Notes: generated by a model not told the origin, from the sequence alone. Counted from the stretch's first letter, positions 21,541 to 33,659 are shown. The stretch: DNA of 64,000 bases from Silene latifolia (GCF_048544455.1 NC_133537.1:14383541-14447540), one strand, 5' to 3'. Numbers and translations are program-made.

Positions 21541-21572
21541 CTAGTCTTCTTAAAGAGATTAGAGTAGTAATT

Positions 21573-22928
21573 TTACCTATCAGCATTGTAAGATGAGGAT
21601 CTTTTGAGAGAAATAAACTGAGGATCTTCCTTATAATTATTCTTGTTAGTCTCAATTAAACTCCCACTAAAATACTCCTTATCTTCTAATGCCATCTTTG
21701 CAAAGCTACCACCCACATAATTGTTCTTCATCTTCATAATATCATCGTTATCGTTATTAATACCATCACCATTATCATCACCTGTTGTCGTATTCCCACC
21801 ACGTGTGGACCGTGGTTTATAATGCGAGATTAATGACAATCCATGGTCTTTAACTGCAGTAGCCCCACAGTCTCTGAATGAAATCGAACCGCAGGAGATT
21901 AATGACATTAATACTGAAGAAGCTTTCATCTTTCCCCCATTTGGACAATACCCTGCCGTTTGATCAACTGCTCCTGCAACCTGATCAATGGCCTGCGATG
22001 TCGACGACACCGCATTTCCGTTATTGTTATTGTTATTAATAATTAATCTTCCGTCAGCTTTCATCAATGCCTCTAGTGTCTCAGGGCTAGAATCCGAAGG
22101 CGGAGGAGGTGAAATCTCGCCTCTGCTCAGCTCCATACTCTTCTCTTCCATTTCAATTTCTGGTTCCTCCTTAATAACCGCCTTTCTACGACGTCGTTTG
22201 TCGTCTGTCTGAGTTGACGCGTCTGCTGCGGCAAACTCCTGAGTCGACTCAGACTTGTACACTTTGTACTCGTGCAGGTCTATAGCTCCCCAGGACTGAT
22301 TCCTCCGCCGATTATTCACTGCAGGTGGAACGGCATTACTAGTCTTGCCACTGGAAGACGACGACGTTTCCGGAGATTTAGACAATGACGGTGAGGATAG
22401 CAATAACGATGTCGTTTCAAGGATTTCGGAGCCTTTGAGCACGTACTCTCCTCCGTGAACTGGATGAATATAATCATTCTCACCTAAATCATGCCACACG
22501 TATCCACTCTTATAGCTCCTGTATAATTTGATCATAAATTATCGACAGTCAGCTCTAAAGTTTGATTAAAATACCACTCACGATGAATATAAATGTAAAC
22601 AAATGACTAAGACACGGAAGAGTTACCGTTTGGAAGACCAGGAGTAGTGAGAAGCCATGGATTTACCGCGAAGGAGGTTTAAACGATGAATAATGTCGCG
22701 AAGGTAAAGACCTTGAGGAGAAGAAAGAGGAACCTCCATGAAGTGAGGGTGTTCAAGTTGACCATTTCTAGAGAGATAGTAAACAACTGGAACTAGTGCT
22801 CTTTTTTGTTGCTCCATCACTTTACCATTGTTGTTGTTGTTGTTGTTATCCATGTCTTCATCTTGCTCGTTGCGGTTTTTGTGAAGTTGAAGCTGCTCGC
22901 TTCGTGTTTTGCTCAATGAGACCGCCAT
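21573..22928 (-). CDS. SOK: SOSEKI (SOK, DUF966) polarity protein, two exons seen
   Basis: SOSEKI proteins mark cell edges and corners in plants and polymerise through an N-terminal DIX-like domain. Exon 1 is 22928-22627 (100 codons plus 2 bases). A 108-base intron follows (donor GTAACT, acceptor TATACAG), then exon 2 from 22518. The DIX-like domain spans residues about 46-135: VPVVYYLSRNGQLEHPHF and QGLYLRDIIHRLNLLRG in exon 1, GYVWHDLGENDYIHPVHGGE in exon 2. Later come the conserved DASTQTDDKRRRR (about 206) and a Cys-containing SSVLMSLISCGSISFRDCG (about 300). If read straight on, the frame stops at 21573 after SSSYNADR, giving 415 residues. However, AG|GTAAAA at the stop is a good splice donor, and an exon in matching phase exists at 17611. 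Low-complexity Asn runs occur near residues 28-34 and 260-268. A TATATATT lies about 80 bp upstream of the ATG. Confidence 0.93.
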
Positions 22929-23002
22929 TGATGAACAAGAAAAAGAATGTTACAGAAATTTGTATTTAGTTTTTAGTTAAGGTTGATGGAAGTTTGGGAG
23001 GA

Positions 23003-23011
23003 AATATATAG
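23003..23011 (-). promoter_or_regulatory. Putative TATA box of the SOSEKI gene
   Basis: TATATATTT on the minus strand, about 75-83 bp upstream of ATG 22928, is followed by a CT-rich leader. Confidence 0.5.
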
Positions 23012-23306
23012 AGAGGAGAGTGATGAGAAGAAGAAGAGGAACGTGGATTTCAAAATTTAGAGAAGTGAGAAGGTAGAAATGACGACAAGTGCTAACAAAC
23101 AAGGCATTATAATTCTATTTTAGCTTTTACGAGTAGAACACATCTTACTACATAAACATAAATATATTTCTGGGACTTTTCCTGTCACCCCCCTTCTTAC
23201 TCTACATAAATGTTTTCATTTGTTAATTTCGTTTGGCGGGTGGAATAGTATGAAAAATAAATACTCCACCCTCACACTTAATAACGTTAGTGCGTGATTA
23301 TTGGTG

Positions 23307-23489
23307 CAAAGCGTCTTTCTTTGAATTTAATCCGTCACGAGTTGAAGACTCTCACAAAAAGGAGAGAGGGAGAAGAGGTGGAAGCACCCCGTATCTTCTC
23401 ACTCACCTCTCAATGGGTATTTTGTGGGAGAAAACGGTATCCATCACAAGCTTGTGACGAATATCGGCCGCCTTCAATGAGATTTTGTG
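23307..23489. mobile_element. Mutator-like MITE, copy 4 (183 bp)
   Basis: Exact 9-bp target duplication TTATTGGTG at 23298-23306 and 23490-23498. It ends in ...CAATGAGATTTTGTG like copies 2 and 3. The interior is more diverged. It lies about 380 bp upstream of the SOSEKI start. Confidence 0.88.
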
Positions 23490-23594
23490 TTATTGGTGAG
23501 AGTCACCTAAATCTTGAAACTTTGTTACATCAGCTTTTTATTAATTTTTATTATTATTTTATTGTTCAGACTCTCTTTGAACTCACTTTACACA

Positions 23595-23855
23595 AATACT
23601 ATCCTACGACCAGTTGTATAATAATATTGTACAACCGCCTCAAAGTTCTTAAGCTCTTACACAAAGCTGTTGAGCTATTTTACAAGTTATTTAGCTATTT
23701 TACGAAGTTATTGAGTTTAATAATTATTCTGTTAAGCTCAATAACTTTGTACTATAACTCGATAATTTTGTTAATAAAGCTCGACAACTTTATAACAAAG
23801 CTTAACTACATTGAATATGTTGTTTATACAACCAGTTGTATAATACATTAACTGT
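23595..23855. repeat. Foldback with internal short repeats
   Basis: ACCAGTTGTATAAT occurs at both ends (about 23611 and 23838). In between, variants of AGCTCAATAACTTTGTA recur in both orientations. This is probably a MITE; the superfamily is not determined. Confidence 0.45.
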
Positions 23856-23861
23856 TCACTT

Positions 23862-25832
23862 TAGCCCTTATACAAGTTTTAAACAAAAAGAAAAAAAAAA
23901 GAGTTAATAGTCTAACACATGACAACCATTTATTGGATGTCCTCACTAAAAAGGTGTGTCAAGACTCAAGTTGAGTCTTGGGTTTTAGAGCATCTGTAAC
24001 AATGGGGTTCCCCATATTTTATCTTTTTTTTATTCGTTCACCTCATTTTTCACTAATTTTCCCATCTACCCTCCCTAATTTATAACTACATTTATGCAAT
24101 AATGAGGTTCCCCATTTACACATAAAATTTTGGAAACCCCCCAAAGGGAACACAATTTACCCTTACTTTTTGTTGGGAAGCTCCTCTAAAAATGGTGGAG
24201 CCTCAATTTATGAGAACGTTGGTGCATTAGTGAGGTTACCCATATGAGGAGAGAGGTGCATATGGGGAGCTATTTTTCCATCGTCTCAGTTCAATTTAAA
24301 AACTTTGCTAAAATTTTTGTAGATTATTGGTGGTCTTGGATGAAGCTTGTCTCGAGACTACCAATAATCTAGTCAATAGTTTATAATTACTTTGTTTTCC
24401 CCTCACAAAATAAAATGTAAACTATTAACTTGAAGAGAGGGAGTAACATAATTCTTATGCAAATGAAGGAGTGGAAGGAAGTACAGTACAAAACACAATT
24501 TATATTTTAGAGTTGAAATCGACTAAAAATGACAATTCATACGAATTAGATCGTCTCAATTCTATTTTTCTGAAACTTGAAAATTGTTATTTGTGAATAT
24601 GGAAAATGAAATCACAAAACCTTGTCGATTACCTTTGAAGTAATAGCAGATTTTCGATGGATTGAACTGAAGCATAGAGAATCCAACTTTAATAAGAACG
24701 TCTTAGTACTTGTATATATCTTCAACTCTGTCATTCAAACATCGGTTTCAATACATTTCATGTCCAAACGTTTGTTCTAAATATGCAAGAGAGATTCAAA
24801 TAAATCATCACATCTTTCATATTAACTTAATGCACATTTTATTGGCTGCTAAAGGACAACTAATTACCTACTTAATTAAAAAATATAGATCAAATTCAAT
24901 TAGAGGGAGCATAAACAACCTAAAACCAGCATTCACATTCACAATTCAAACATACTTTCCAAAGCTAATGACATTTGAAAGACAGAGTTGACTAAACGAG
25001 TAACCAGATTAGTTTAAAAAGTTGACTGACACAAAACATTTGACTCTAGTCACAACTCGCGATGTATGCGCTGCTCAACGTCCTACCAAATAATAAAAGA
25101 TTTATGTAAATCTAAGTTGCAGTTGGAAACTAGTACTAATCGACGTCATATAAAAAACAATCAAATGTGGACGCATAACTTTATCAGGCTAATTTAAAGT
25201 CCAGGTCCCCAGCTACACGTGTTAGAGCCTTTAACTGAATAACTCTCCCGTTGACTGCCGTCCAGTGTTTGGATCGCTTTTGCGAGAGTACAACTTATTT
25301 TCATTTATTGGTCTGCTGCTAGGAGATTCATGAAATCGTGTTCAGACTTGAGGGCTAATGTTATCAACTTATACTCATCTAAAGAGAGGTGGCCAATTGC
25401 AGGGTCGTCTAGCCGGAGCATTTTCTAGGGTCATCGGAAATATGGCCCGGCTGGCGTGTCCATGACCCAGTGCAACCCCACCCAACATTTCAGGCCGGTT
25501 TAAGGTCCAAGATCCTTGGCTCGATGCGCGACTTTGACCTCTTAACACAGAAAAAATTAATCCATCCATTAAACACAGCCAAAGTTTTGGCTTTGGCTCA
25601 AAATAATCAAATTCAAGCCAAATCATGAATATAAAACTTTGCTTCAACGTTCAATTTCATATTACATGCCTTCACATTTTTCTTCCAAGGACCTCCAGTT
25701 TCAGATTAATACAAAGCTCACAAGTCTTAACATTTTGAAAATAGGCCGTGCCCTAAACATAAAGACTTGACGAATGTAATTTCAGTTTCGATGACTCATC
25801 ATACCTCCTATAGTCCTATCCTATACTTCCCC
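23862..25832. other. Gene-free stretch
   Basis: AT-rich intergenic sequence. A segment at about 23994-24290 has repeated GGGTTCCCCAT and GAGGTTCCCCATT motifs and may be an old MITE. No open frame here shows a recognisable domain. Confidence 0.5.
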
Positions 25833-25840
25833 TCTAATTT

Positions 25841-26018
25841 GGACAAATTCTCATTTAAAACGGTATTATCAATTTTAAGCTTAAGACGGGTCAAGTAGTT
25901 AGAATAAAACAAAAGCCTAATCTACGGGAAAAAACAACAGATTTGTCTTATATGCAAATGTGACTACTAGTTAACCCGTTTTATTGTATCCGTCTTAATT
26001 TTTAAAGGAGACTTAGTG
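25841..26018. mobile_element. Candidate Mutator-like MITE (178 bp)
   Basis: TCTAATTT flanks both sides (25833-25840 and 26019-26026). The inner ends share TCTC-TTTAAAA and (A)AGACGG motifs in inverse orientation. The duplication is 8 bp, with a mismatch at the ninth base, so the class is less certain than for the four clear copies. Confidence 0.5.
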
Positions 26019-26512
26019 TCTAATTTTTAGTAGATGATACTCATGATAGGAGAGGTAAACTAGAGAATACGAAAGACAAGTTTCAATTCTATTTAGCATA
26101 CAAATAGTAGTCATAACATCACACCAAAATATATTCAACCACTAAAAACCATATTACAAAATTCTAAATTTCTAATTATGCCGCGGAATCCTCATCACAC
26201 GTCCATTATATATTGTATTTATCAACAATAAATAGTAGGGCATAGAGATGATACGTTAAATCGGAAAATGCTATATCAATTCGTTAGGTGGATGTCATCT
26301 AGTAAGTTATGTATAATGTGATGTGATCATATCAGGAAAATGATCACATTCTCGTCGTTTTGCAATAAACTTGAAGAAGAAAACATGCACTAGAGAATAC
26401 AAAGTCCTGTCCTCATATCGTACTAGAGTAATATAACTCCAAATAACCTGTCAAATACGGATTTATTGGAATTGCGGGAATATATAAGATTTTTAGCCAT
26501 AGTGTGATGGTC

Positions 26513-27053
26513 CGCACACTTCGAACTCTAAGATTTATTCATGCTTATATAATTTCATTTCCCTTGTATATTTTTAGTAAATGTTTTCCTAGTTTAGCAT
26601 AGTTAGCAGAGCTTTTCTTTCCATAAATAGGTATATCGCTATTCTACACTAGTTTTGTAATTTCAATGTCTCCTGCTACCAGGATGTAAATATCAAATTT
26701 TCCTCTTTAGGGAGTACTAGTGAATGAAAATCTGCTTCCTACCTTGTGCCTTCGTGTTGCTTGTTATTGCTTTGTTGTGAACGACTCTTTGCCTTCACTT
26801 TTCTAACAAGCCGTGTTTGCGGGATCGACACTAGGATCCCGACTCACACACCCGAGACCGATTACGAATGCCTAGTGCTTGACAAACACTAGTGCTTGAC
26901 GCTCTCGTTGCAATCTTGTCGAGTGTTGCCGAGACCCGAGTATCGTGCTAGTGAGCGATCCTTTACTAGTACGAAGATCCTTGTCGCTTGCATCTTGCCT
27001 TGAGCCGGGCAAGGGTGCGCGCCACGATCCGGCAAAAGTATCGGACCATGACA
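26513..27053 (+). repeat. 5' LTR of the gag-protease element
   Basis: It starts TGTGATGGTCCGCACACTTC and ends CATGACA. CATAAATAGG near 26622 is a likely TATA box. Confidence 0.92.
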
Positions 27054-27056
27054 TTT

Positions 27057-27068
27057 GGTATCAGAGCC
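27057..27068 (+). promoter_or_regulatory. Primer-binding site (initiator Met tRNA type)
   Basis: TGGTATCAGAGC lies three bases after the LTR end. This is the usual primer site complementary to the initiator Met tRNA 3' end. Confidence 0.9.
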
Positions 27069-27120
27069 CGGTCTTCGGACGGGTTTATGCACGCCGCATT
27101 TGTTTATCGAGATCGAGAAA

Positions 27121-28841
27121 ATGGGCGAAACAATTGAGGATCGAGTGGATGTCTTAGAGGAATCAATCGACGTCAAGCTTCCCAAACTCGAGGGCGTCGT
27201 TATGCGGATGGCCGCGAGCCTCGAGGAGCCTTAAGGAGTTGCAGAAGACGGTTTGTGAACTCGAGACTAAGGTGGATGGGATGAACACCTGCATCCAAGC
27301 GATCAGTGATTCGATCCCCGATGATCGGGAGGAAGAGATCAATCATCTCCACCGAAAGGTCGAGATGTTAGAGAACACTTGCGCCACGCTCGTGAAAGCG
27401 GTGGCCAATGACGGGAAATCTGTGGGGGGCCATAAGGTGAAGGCACCTCCACCTCGTACCTACGATGGGGCGAGGGATTCGAAAGCGGTCGATAACTTTA
27501 TCTTCGATATGGAGCAATACTTCCGAGTAAGTGGGCTCGACGAAGTCGCGGAAGTTGTCACGGCAATCATATATCTAGTCGACGATGCCAAGATGTGGTG
27601 GAGGGCTAGGTACAAGGAAATCGATGCGGGCACGATAACGGTGACATCGTGGGCCGACTTCAAGAGGATCTTGAAGGATCACTTCTACCCCTAGAACACG
27701 GAGTTTGTTGCTCGGAAGAAGTTAAAGGAAATCAAGCACACCAAATCAATCCGAGAATATGTGAGGGAATTCTCAGCGTGCATGCTCGAGATTACTGAAA
27801 TGTCCGAGACGGACAGGACATTCGAATTCATTGACGGGTTGAAGAGGTGGGCACAACAGGAGGTCATGAGGCAGAATCCCAAAACTCTGTCTTCGGCCAT
27901 ATCGGTCGCAGAGCGCCTGCTCGACTTTCACGGAGAGCGAGAGGCACCAAGAGTTGTGGCACCAACGGGGAATACTAGTGCGTCACAAAGTGGGTACAAT
28001 GGACAAAGGCCACAAAATAGCGTCATCTCAGTTGGGAACAGTCGGTACCGCTCGCAAGGAAGTCAAGTCCAATCGGCGAGCACTACGAACTCGCCCTCAA
28101 GCTCGTCTTCGAAGGCAGGAAACTCAACTGCTTCCACAACGAAGAAACCGCTCGCGTGTTTTGTGTGCAAGGGTCCTCACAAGATGGCCGATTGTCCGAA
28201 CAAAGCGGAGTTCAATGCCATGTTCAAGAAGATGCCGAAAGGGGCTCAAGAACGTCTTGATGGGGGCATTGGACGACTATCACCAAGAGTATGACGAAGA
28301 CTCGAGTGATGGTGAAGACCAACCACGGATGGGCTCACTTCAAAGGATTAGCGCGATGGAGAAGTACGAAGATTCCCGCGCCAAGAAATCCAACGGGCTC
28401 ATGTACGTGGACTTGATGGTGAATGGGAAGCAAGCACGAGCCTTGATCGACTCGGGCGCCTCCCACAACTTTGTTACGAAAGAAGAAGCTGATTGGTTGG
28501 GGCTAGTTCTGCGGGATGCTAACAACTGCCTGAAGCCGGTCAATGGGAAATTGAGACGCGTCCAAGAAGTGGCTAAGAAGGTCGCGGTCCAAGTGGGTGA
28601 GTGGGCAGGGGAGCTCGACTTCACCACCGTTCCGCTGGATGACTTCAAGTTAGTACTCGGGATGCAGTTCTTTCAGAAAGCATTGGTAGTATTGAAACCG
28701 AGTGACGGATCGATGCTACTAATGGGGTCTATCGTAGTGAAGACGGTGAGACGACGACGAAGACAAGGGGCAGCATCAGATTTCGGCTATGAGGGTGATA
28801 CCGACGCCGAAACAAGGAATGCAACCTTGGAGAATGCCTAA
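27121..28841 (+). pseudogene. gag-protease of the LTR element (Ty3/gypsy type), disrupted
   Basis: The frame opens at ATG 27121 (MGETIEDRVDVLEESIDV). The capsid region includes RTYDGARDSKAVDNFIFDME and YLVDDAKMWWRARY, then SWADFKRILKDHFYP. A CX2CX3HX4C knuckle (CFVCKGPHKMADC) begins at about 28157. The retropepsin core LIDSGASHNFV is near 28444, followed by LVLGMQFF. Three breaks: a frameshift near 27225-27238, a TAG stop at 27692 where related proteins have Glu, and a frameshift near 28270. gag and protease sequence are otherwise well kept. No polymerase follows. Confidence 0.88.
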
Positions 28842-28891
28842 AGGTTCGGTGGAGCCGAGGGCGAACAAGACGAGGGCGAACAAGACACCGG

Positions 28892-29712
28892 TAGGGATGG
28901 CAGTGGGTCGGGGACCCGACCCAGACCCTGAGGGTCGGACCCTAATGGGTCGGGTATGGGTCTCATTTTTCGGACTCCAATGGGTATGGGTCGGGTATGG
29001 GTCTTAAGAAAATATTTTGGTCCGGTCCGGTCTAAGTTATGAGACCCATACTCGACCCTTAGACCCTTTATTAAAAAAAAAAAAAAAAAAATCAAAATCA
29101 CAACTTTTCCGAATTCATATCGGGCCGTAGAAACCCAACTAAAGTCGCTTTCTTCCCCCATCCCATAAAGTGATAAAACCCAACCAAACTTTTTCGACAA
29201 TACCACCACTCCACCATCGACACAAGAAAACCACCACCACAACACCGATACGCGACCGCAACCACCTCTCTAATAGGCGGCGATCGACAACCACCATTAA
29301 CGGCGACGGACGGTCGGATGGAGAGACTATCAAGTATGGTATTGATTTTGGGTTCCGAGTTTGATTCTTTCACATGTATTTGGATGTAAAATTAATTTAG
29401 GTCTTCTTTGTCTTTCTTAATCTCTTTGGTATGTATATTGGATTTGGTAGTGTACAATAGAGATTAATAAACTCATAATGTTAAAGTAGTATGATTTTTT
29501 TTTTAATATTATAGACCCATACTGTTAATCCCGTTACTAAAGTGGCTGAAACTCGGACCCATGGGTAGACCCAGACCCTACCCTTACCCATAGGGTCCGG
29601 GTATGGGTCCTCAAATTTTAGACCCTTGCGGGTCTGGGTCGGATACGGGTCCAAAGGGAAAATCTCGGGTCCGGGTCCGGCTCTAGGTGAACCCTACCCA
29701 TTGCCATCCCTA
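28892..29712. mobile_element. hAT-type MITE (821 bp) inside the LTR element
   Basis: The terminal inverted repeats are TAGGGATGGCAGTGGGTCGG and its near-perfect inverse. The 8-bp target duplication is GACACCGG/GACACAGG (28884-28891 and 29713-29720, one mismatch). Subterminal GGGTCGGGTATGGGTC motifs are repeated. There is an A run near 29072. Open frames inside are shadows of these repeats. Confidence 0.88.
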
Positions 29713-29720
29713 GACACAGG

Positions 29721-30291
29721 CTACTGAGTGGCCTGGGGGACGAAAGGAGAGTCTACCACCTCACCGAGGAGTAGACAATGAGGGCCGAGATGCCCAAAGA
29801 AGTAGGCCTCGTAACATCAGGGGGCCGCGTCGATATGCTGAATCGACGTCCTGGTTTGCGGGTCAGTCGACCCAAGAGATAAGGCCTCGTACCATTAGGG
29901 GGCCGCGCCGAATTGCTGATTCGGTGTTCTGGAGATCTCACATGTCCTTGAATGCAGGTACCGCAGTGAAGATAGACAAGGGGAAGGTCCATGGGAGCAA
30001 GTGTTTGGAGAGACCCCGAGAGATGTTTACTCGGACAACGACAAAGTGGAATTTCCTGGAAGACAAGGAGCGAGGAGTGGACTGGGAGAACATGATGTTC
30101 GGCAACTTCTATGTCAAGGAGCTTCAGCCTATCCTTGAAGGGACGATGACGCCGATCATTGTGTGGTCAGAAGCTCGCCCACAAGCCGGAGTGCAGAGAA
30201 AGCCAAACCCCAACACAACATGGACAACCAACCAGGGCTCAAGCACGATGTCTCACTGAAGCACCATTCAAGATTATGGCGTTGCCGCATT
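29721..30291 (+). other. 3' internal region of the LTR element
   Basis: This holds two copies of GGCCTCGTA(A/C)CAT(C/T)AGGGGGCCGCG about 70 bp apart (29806 and 29882), then non-coding sequence up to the polypurine tract at 30292-30304. No RT or integrase motif is visible. Confidence 0.6.
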
Positions 30292-30304
30292 AGGCGGGGG
30301 AGAG

Positions 30305-30855
30305 TGTGATGATCCGCACACTTCGAACTCTTAGATTTATTCATGCTTATGTAATTTCATTTCCCTTGTATATTTTTAGTAAATACTTTCCTAGTTTAGC
30401 ATAGTTAGCCTAACTTTTCTTTCCATAAATAGGTATATCGCTATTCTACACTAGTTTTGTAATTTCAATGTCTCCTGCTACCAGGATGTAAATATCAAAT
30501 TTCCTTCTTTAGGGAGTACTAGTGAATGAAAATCTGCTTCCTACCTTGTGCCTTCGTGTTGCTTGTTATTGCTTTGTTGTGAACGACTCTTTGCCTTCAC
30601 TTTTCTAACAAGCCGTGTTTGCGGGATCGACATTAGGATCCCGACTCACACACCCGAGACCGATTACGAATGCCTAGTGCTTGACAAACACTAGTGCTTG
30701 ACGCTCTCGTTGCAATCCTGTCGAGTGTTGCCGAGACCTGAGTATCGTGCTAGTGAGCGATCCTTTACTAGTACGAAGATCCTTGTCGCTTGCATCTTGC
30801 CTTGAGCCAGACAAGAGTGCGCGCCACGATCCGGCAAAAGTACCGGACCGTGACA
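30305..30855 (+). repeat. 3' LTR of the gag-protease element
   Basis: It starts TGTGATGATCCGCACACTTC and ends CGTGACA. Only scattered changes separate it from the 5' LTR, which suggests a fairly recent insertion. Confidence 0.92.
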
Positions 30856-30860
30856 CATAG

Positions 30861-33108
30861 CATATAGCCGCTGGTCCAAGTTATCCGATGAGCTGAAACA
30901 ATGAGTAATTTACTTGGACTTTGGCATTCACGTGTCGGGTCAATTATCGTGTATTTTTGTTTTTTATCAAAAGAGTGTATGTATATACAGATTATTAGTT
31001 TCGTAATAAGTTGTTTAATTGCTTTTGAGAAAACAAAAATTGCAAGTTCACTGGAAAAATAATGTTTTGCCGGTTGCCTTTTCCTTGCCAAAATGAGAAA
31101 ATACCCATGAAAGATGTCCTACATGAACATGATGAAACAAATAGTAGGTTTCATAAAAATTTCTAGTTTCTGTATAACCAAACTATTACTAACATAGAAA
31201 TATAGAAGGATGTAAAGTTATAGATCGATCAGCCTTCAAAAGAGTGGATCATATCGATACCCTAAAACCCCTTCATTTGATTCGATTTTAAAACGGAATG
31301 ATGAAAAGTAGTTTGAATAGTTAGTTTTTCATGTGGCAAGTACTAGTAGTTTGTAGTATCTACTGATTTGAAAACTACATGTACAGCAGGCAGCTTATAA
31401 TCTACGAGTATCTTACTGATTTGAAAAAACTACCCATAACCCATGATAGGACTCCTAGGACATACTGGCCTTCCCCGTAACATACTGGCATGCTGCATGC
31501 AATGAAAATGTAACAGAAGATTTATTTATGAGACTGAATGGGGGTTAAGACTCTTAAGAGAGATGTGCCGAGTTCATCATAGAGAAACAATCGTAAGTAG
31601 GCCAATAAAACGAGCAGAAATCGTAGTTATAAAAAGCTCGTAGGCTCGTAGCACATCAAGCTGATGACGGTCTGTGGCAACAATGTGTAATAAGCAAGGC
31701 AAAGGCACACGCCTCATAAACACAAGGCGTGCTATGTTTTGCAGACAATTTAGTATTTTCAGGATAAAACTTTCGTATAAAGAAGAACATAATAAAATAT
31801 CCAGAAGAGACCAAAGACAAATCCAGAAATTGCATAGTGGTGCGTCACAACTCACAAGTTACACCTTATCTACAAGGCGTACTTAAAGGTGTAGCGCGAG
31901 GTTTTAACCAAGTGTCTTCCTTAGTAGGAGTAACTACTAAGCCTTGGACTTAATTATGCCTTCTAAAACTAAGGGAGAAATGAGGAACGATAGAGTTATA
32001 TACGACATTATCAACTATAAGGCCAATATGAAAGAGTTAAACCTGACAATATTAAACAAGCATATTAGTATGCGGAGAATTTAGGTGAATTTATATAATG
32101 CATGAGAGAGTGATAAGCCTTAAATTTTACTTCTTCAGTGTCAAAAAATCGTCTTAATCATACACTCAAAAACAATCACCAGATTCATCACTAGCTGCTA
32201 CTTCCTTCCTAGCTCCTATGGAAGAAGAATCAACATATTCTAAAATGGAAGTATAAAACAACCAGATGCATCACAAAGATAACAAACTCAAATTGTTCAC
32301 CTAAGCTAATGTCATGAACTCATGATAGGTTTTGCGGAATACTATCCACCTCTTTCGGAGCTTCTCTCCAACCTTCTCCTCTAACACACCAATAAACTAA
32401 GATATACTCCCTCCATCTCATTTATTTGTTTAACTTTGATTAAAATACTCCTCAAACGATTGTAAATGGTACACAAATGTCATAAATACGGTTATGACTT
32501 ATGAGAGAAGGTCGGAGAAGGTTAAAATGAGAAGATCGATAGCATTCCACATGCAAGAAAGAGCCGGTAATAATACTCGTAACAATTTATTGGGAGTGCT
32601 CAAGAAATTAAGTCAACTTACCAGCTTAAATAAGTGTATTGCAATCCTCTTTAAGATAAAGAAATCAGAATCTTCGTCTCACAGGAAAGTTCACAATTGA
32701 GACAAGCTTCATAAGACAAGCATCTTCCTAAAATGGACAAGGAAACAAAAGATTACTTCAATGTTCAGGAGATTGAAGAGGCTTTTCCAAGTACCTATAT
32801 TCATGACATAACTTTAGTAGGCTAGGCTTGCATTCAAATTTTAAGGAATTTGACAGCAATCGAACGAGGTTACAGTCCATATGTACATTAAAATGAGAAG
32901 TCCAATCATACCAAGACTACTGGCCCATGAAAACCACACACTATTCACATAATTTTAAAATGTTTTTACTCTTTGCTTTTAGGATTATTTTGTAATAGAA
33001 CTAATAGCGCCATGGAATACAATCATTATTCAGTTTTAAACATATACAGAGAATGTATATTTTTATTTAAATTATAGAAAAAAATTTAGTGTTGTTTTTC
33101 AAAATAAT
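30861..33108. other. Gene-free stretch
   Basis: AT-rich sequence with no recognisable protein. A one-ended Stowaway-like piece (CTCCCTCCATCTCATTTATT) lies at about 32407-32510. Confidence 0.5.
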
Positions 33109-33659
33109 TATGCCCTCACCTTCAAAGTTTTCCTTCCAAAAAGCATCCGGGTAAATAAGGAAACAAAAATACTTCTTTCATTAAATTATTATTTCATCAA
33201 AATTTAATTTTTTAATCAAATAATAATATTTTCATTAAAATCTAAATGTTAATCTTTTAATTAAAAAATAAGATAAATTCGCTATAATTTTATAAATTGT
33301 AAATTTCTAAATTTTTATTATTGGTATTATTGTATACGAGTATTAGAGAAGAACTTAACACATACTCTATATAAAACAAAACTTTACACTGATATTAATA
33401 GCTTCATAAAAACAATCATTAAAATAATTTGAGAAAAACTATAAATTGTACTAATAATTAACTCAAATTAGTTTTATGGTAAAGAAAAAAAAAAAGATTT
33501 TTTTCGTTAGTTACACATTTTATTACTTTACTAAATTCTCTTGATTTGTTCACGATTAAATATTTTTTTCTCATATCGAAATAAAATGAGGCGTATGACA
33601 AATTAATAACTAGAAATAAAACTGTTATATATACCGCACATGTGTGGGATCTACATTAG
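33109..33659 (+). mobile_element. Helitron 3' part, degenerate
   Basis: TTTCCTTCCAAAAAGCATC and the following AT-rich sequence resemble 42855-43000. The end has a hairpin (CCGCACATGTGTGGG) and TCTACATTAG, where the related copy ends CTACACTAG, so the terminal CTAG has mutated. No clear 5' end. Confidence 0.5.

Larger units (their letters stand above)
17612..21572 (-). other. Long probable intron or 3' flank of the SOSEKI gene
   Basis: No convincing exon is visible. The stretch holds a Mutator-like MITE (19705-19892), a related fragment (near 20680-20725, with AAGACGGATAATGCTTGTCTT) and a triplicated segment (21111-21540). Short open frames here have no recognisable domains. If the far exon at 17256-17611 is not used, this is simply intergenic. 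Confidence 0.45.
26513..30855 (+). mobile_element. Gag-protease-only LTR retrotransposon (4343 bp, TR-GAG-like)
   Basis: Two highly similar LTRs (541 and 551 bp) are flanked by an exact 5-bp target duplication CATAG (26508-26512 and 30856-30860). A primer site (TGGTATCAGAGC) and a polypurine tract (AGGCGGGGGAGAG) are present. The interior has gag, a zinc knuckle and a retropepsin motif, but no reverse transcriptase, RNase H or integrase before the 3' LTR. A hAT MITE is inserted inside. Confidence 0.93.

Noticed and set aside
27057-27068. TGGTATCAGAGC as part of a tRNA gene (also 55564)
   Set aside because: It directly follows an LTR end and there is no cloverleaf; it is a primer-binding site.
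28838-29373. Several minus-strand frames of up to 135 residues
   Set aside because: They lie in the hAT MITE and are translations of its simple repeats.
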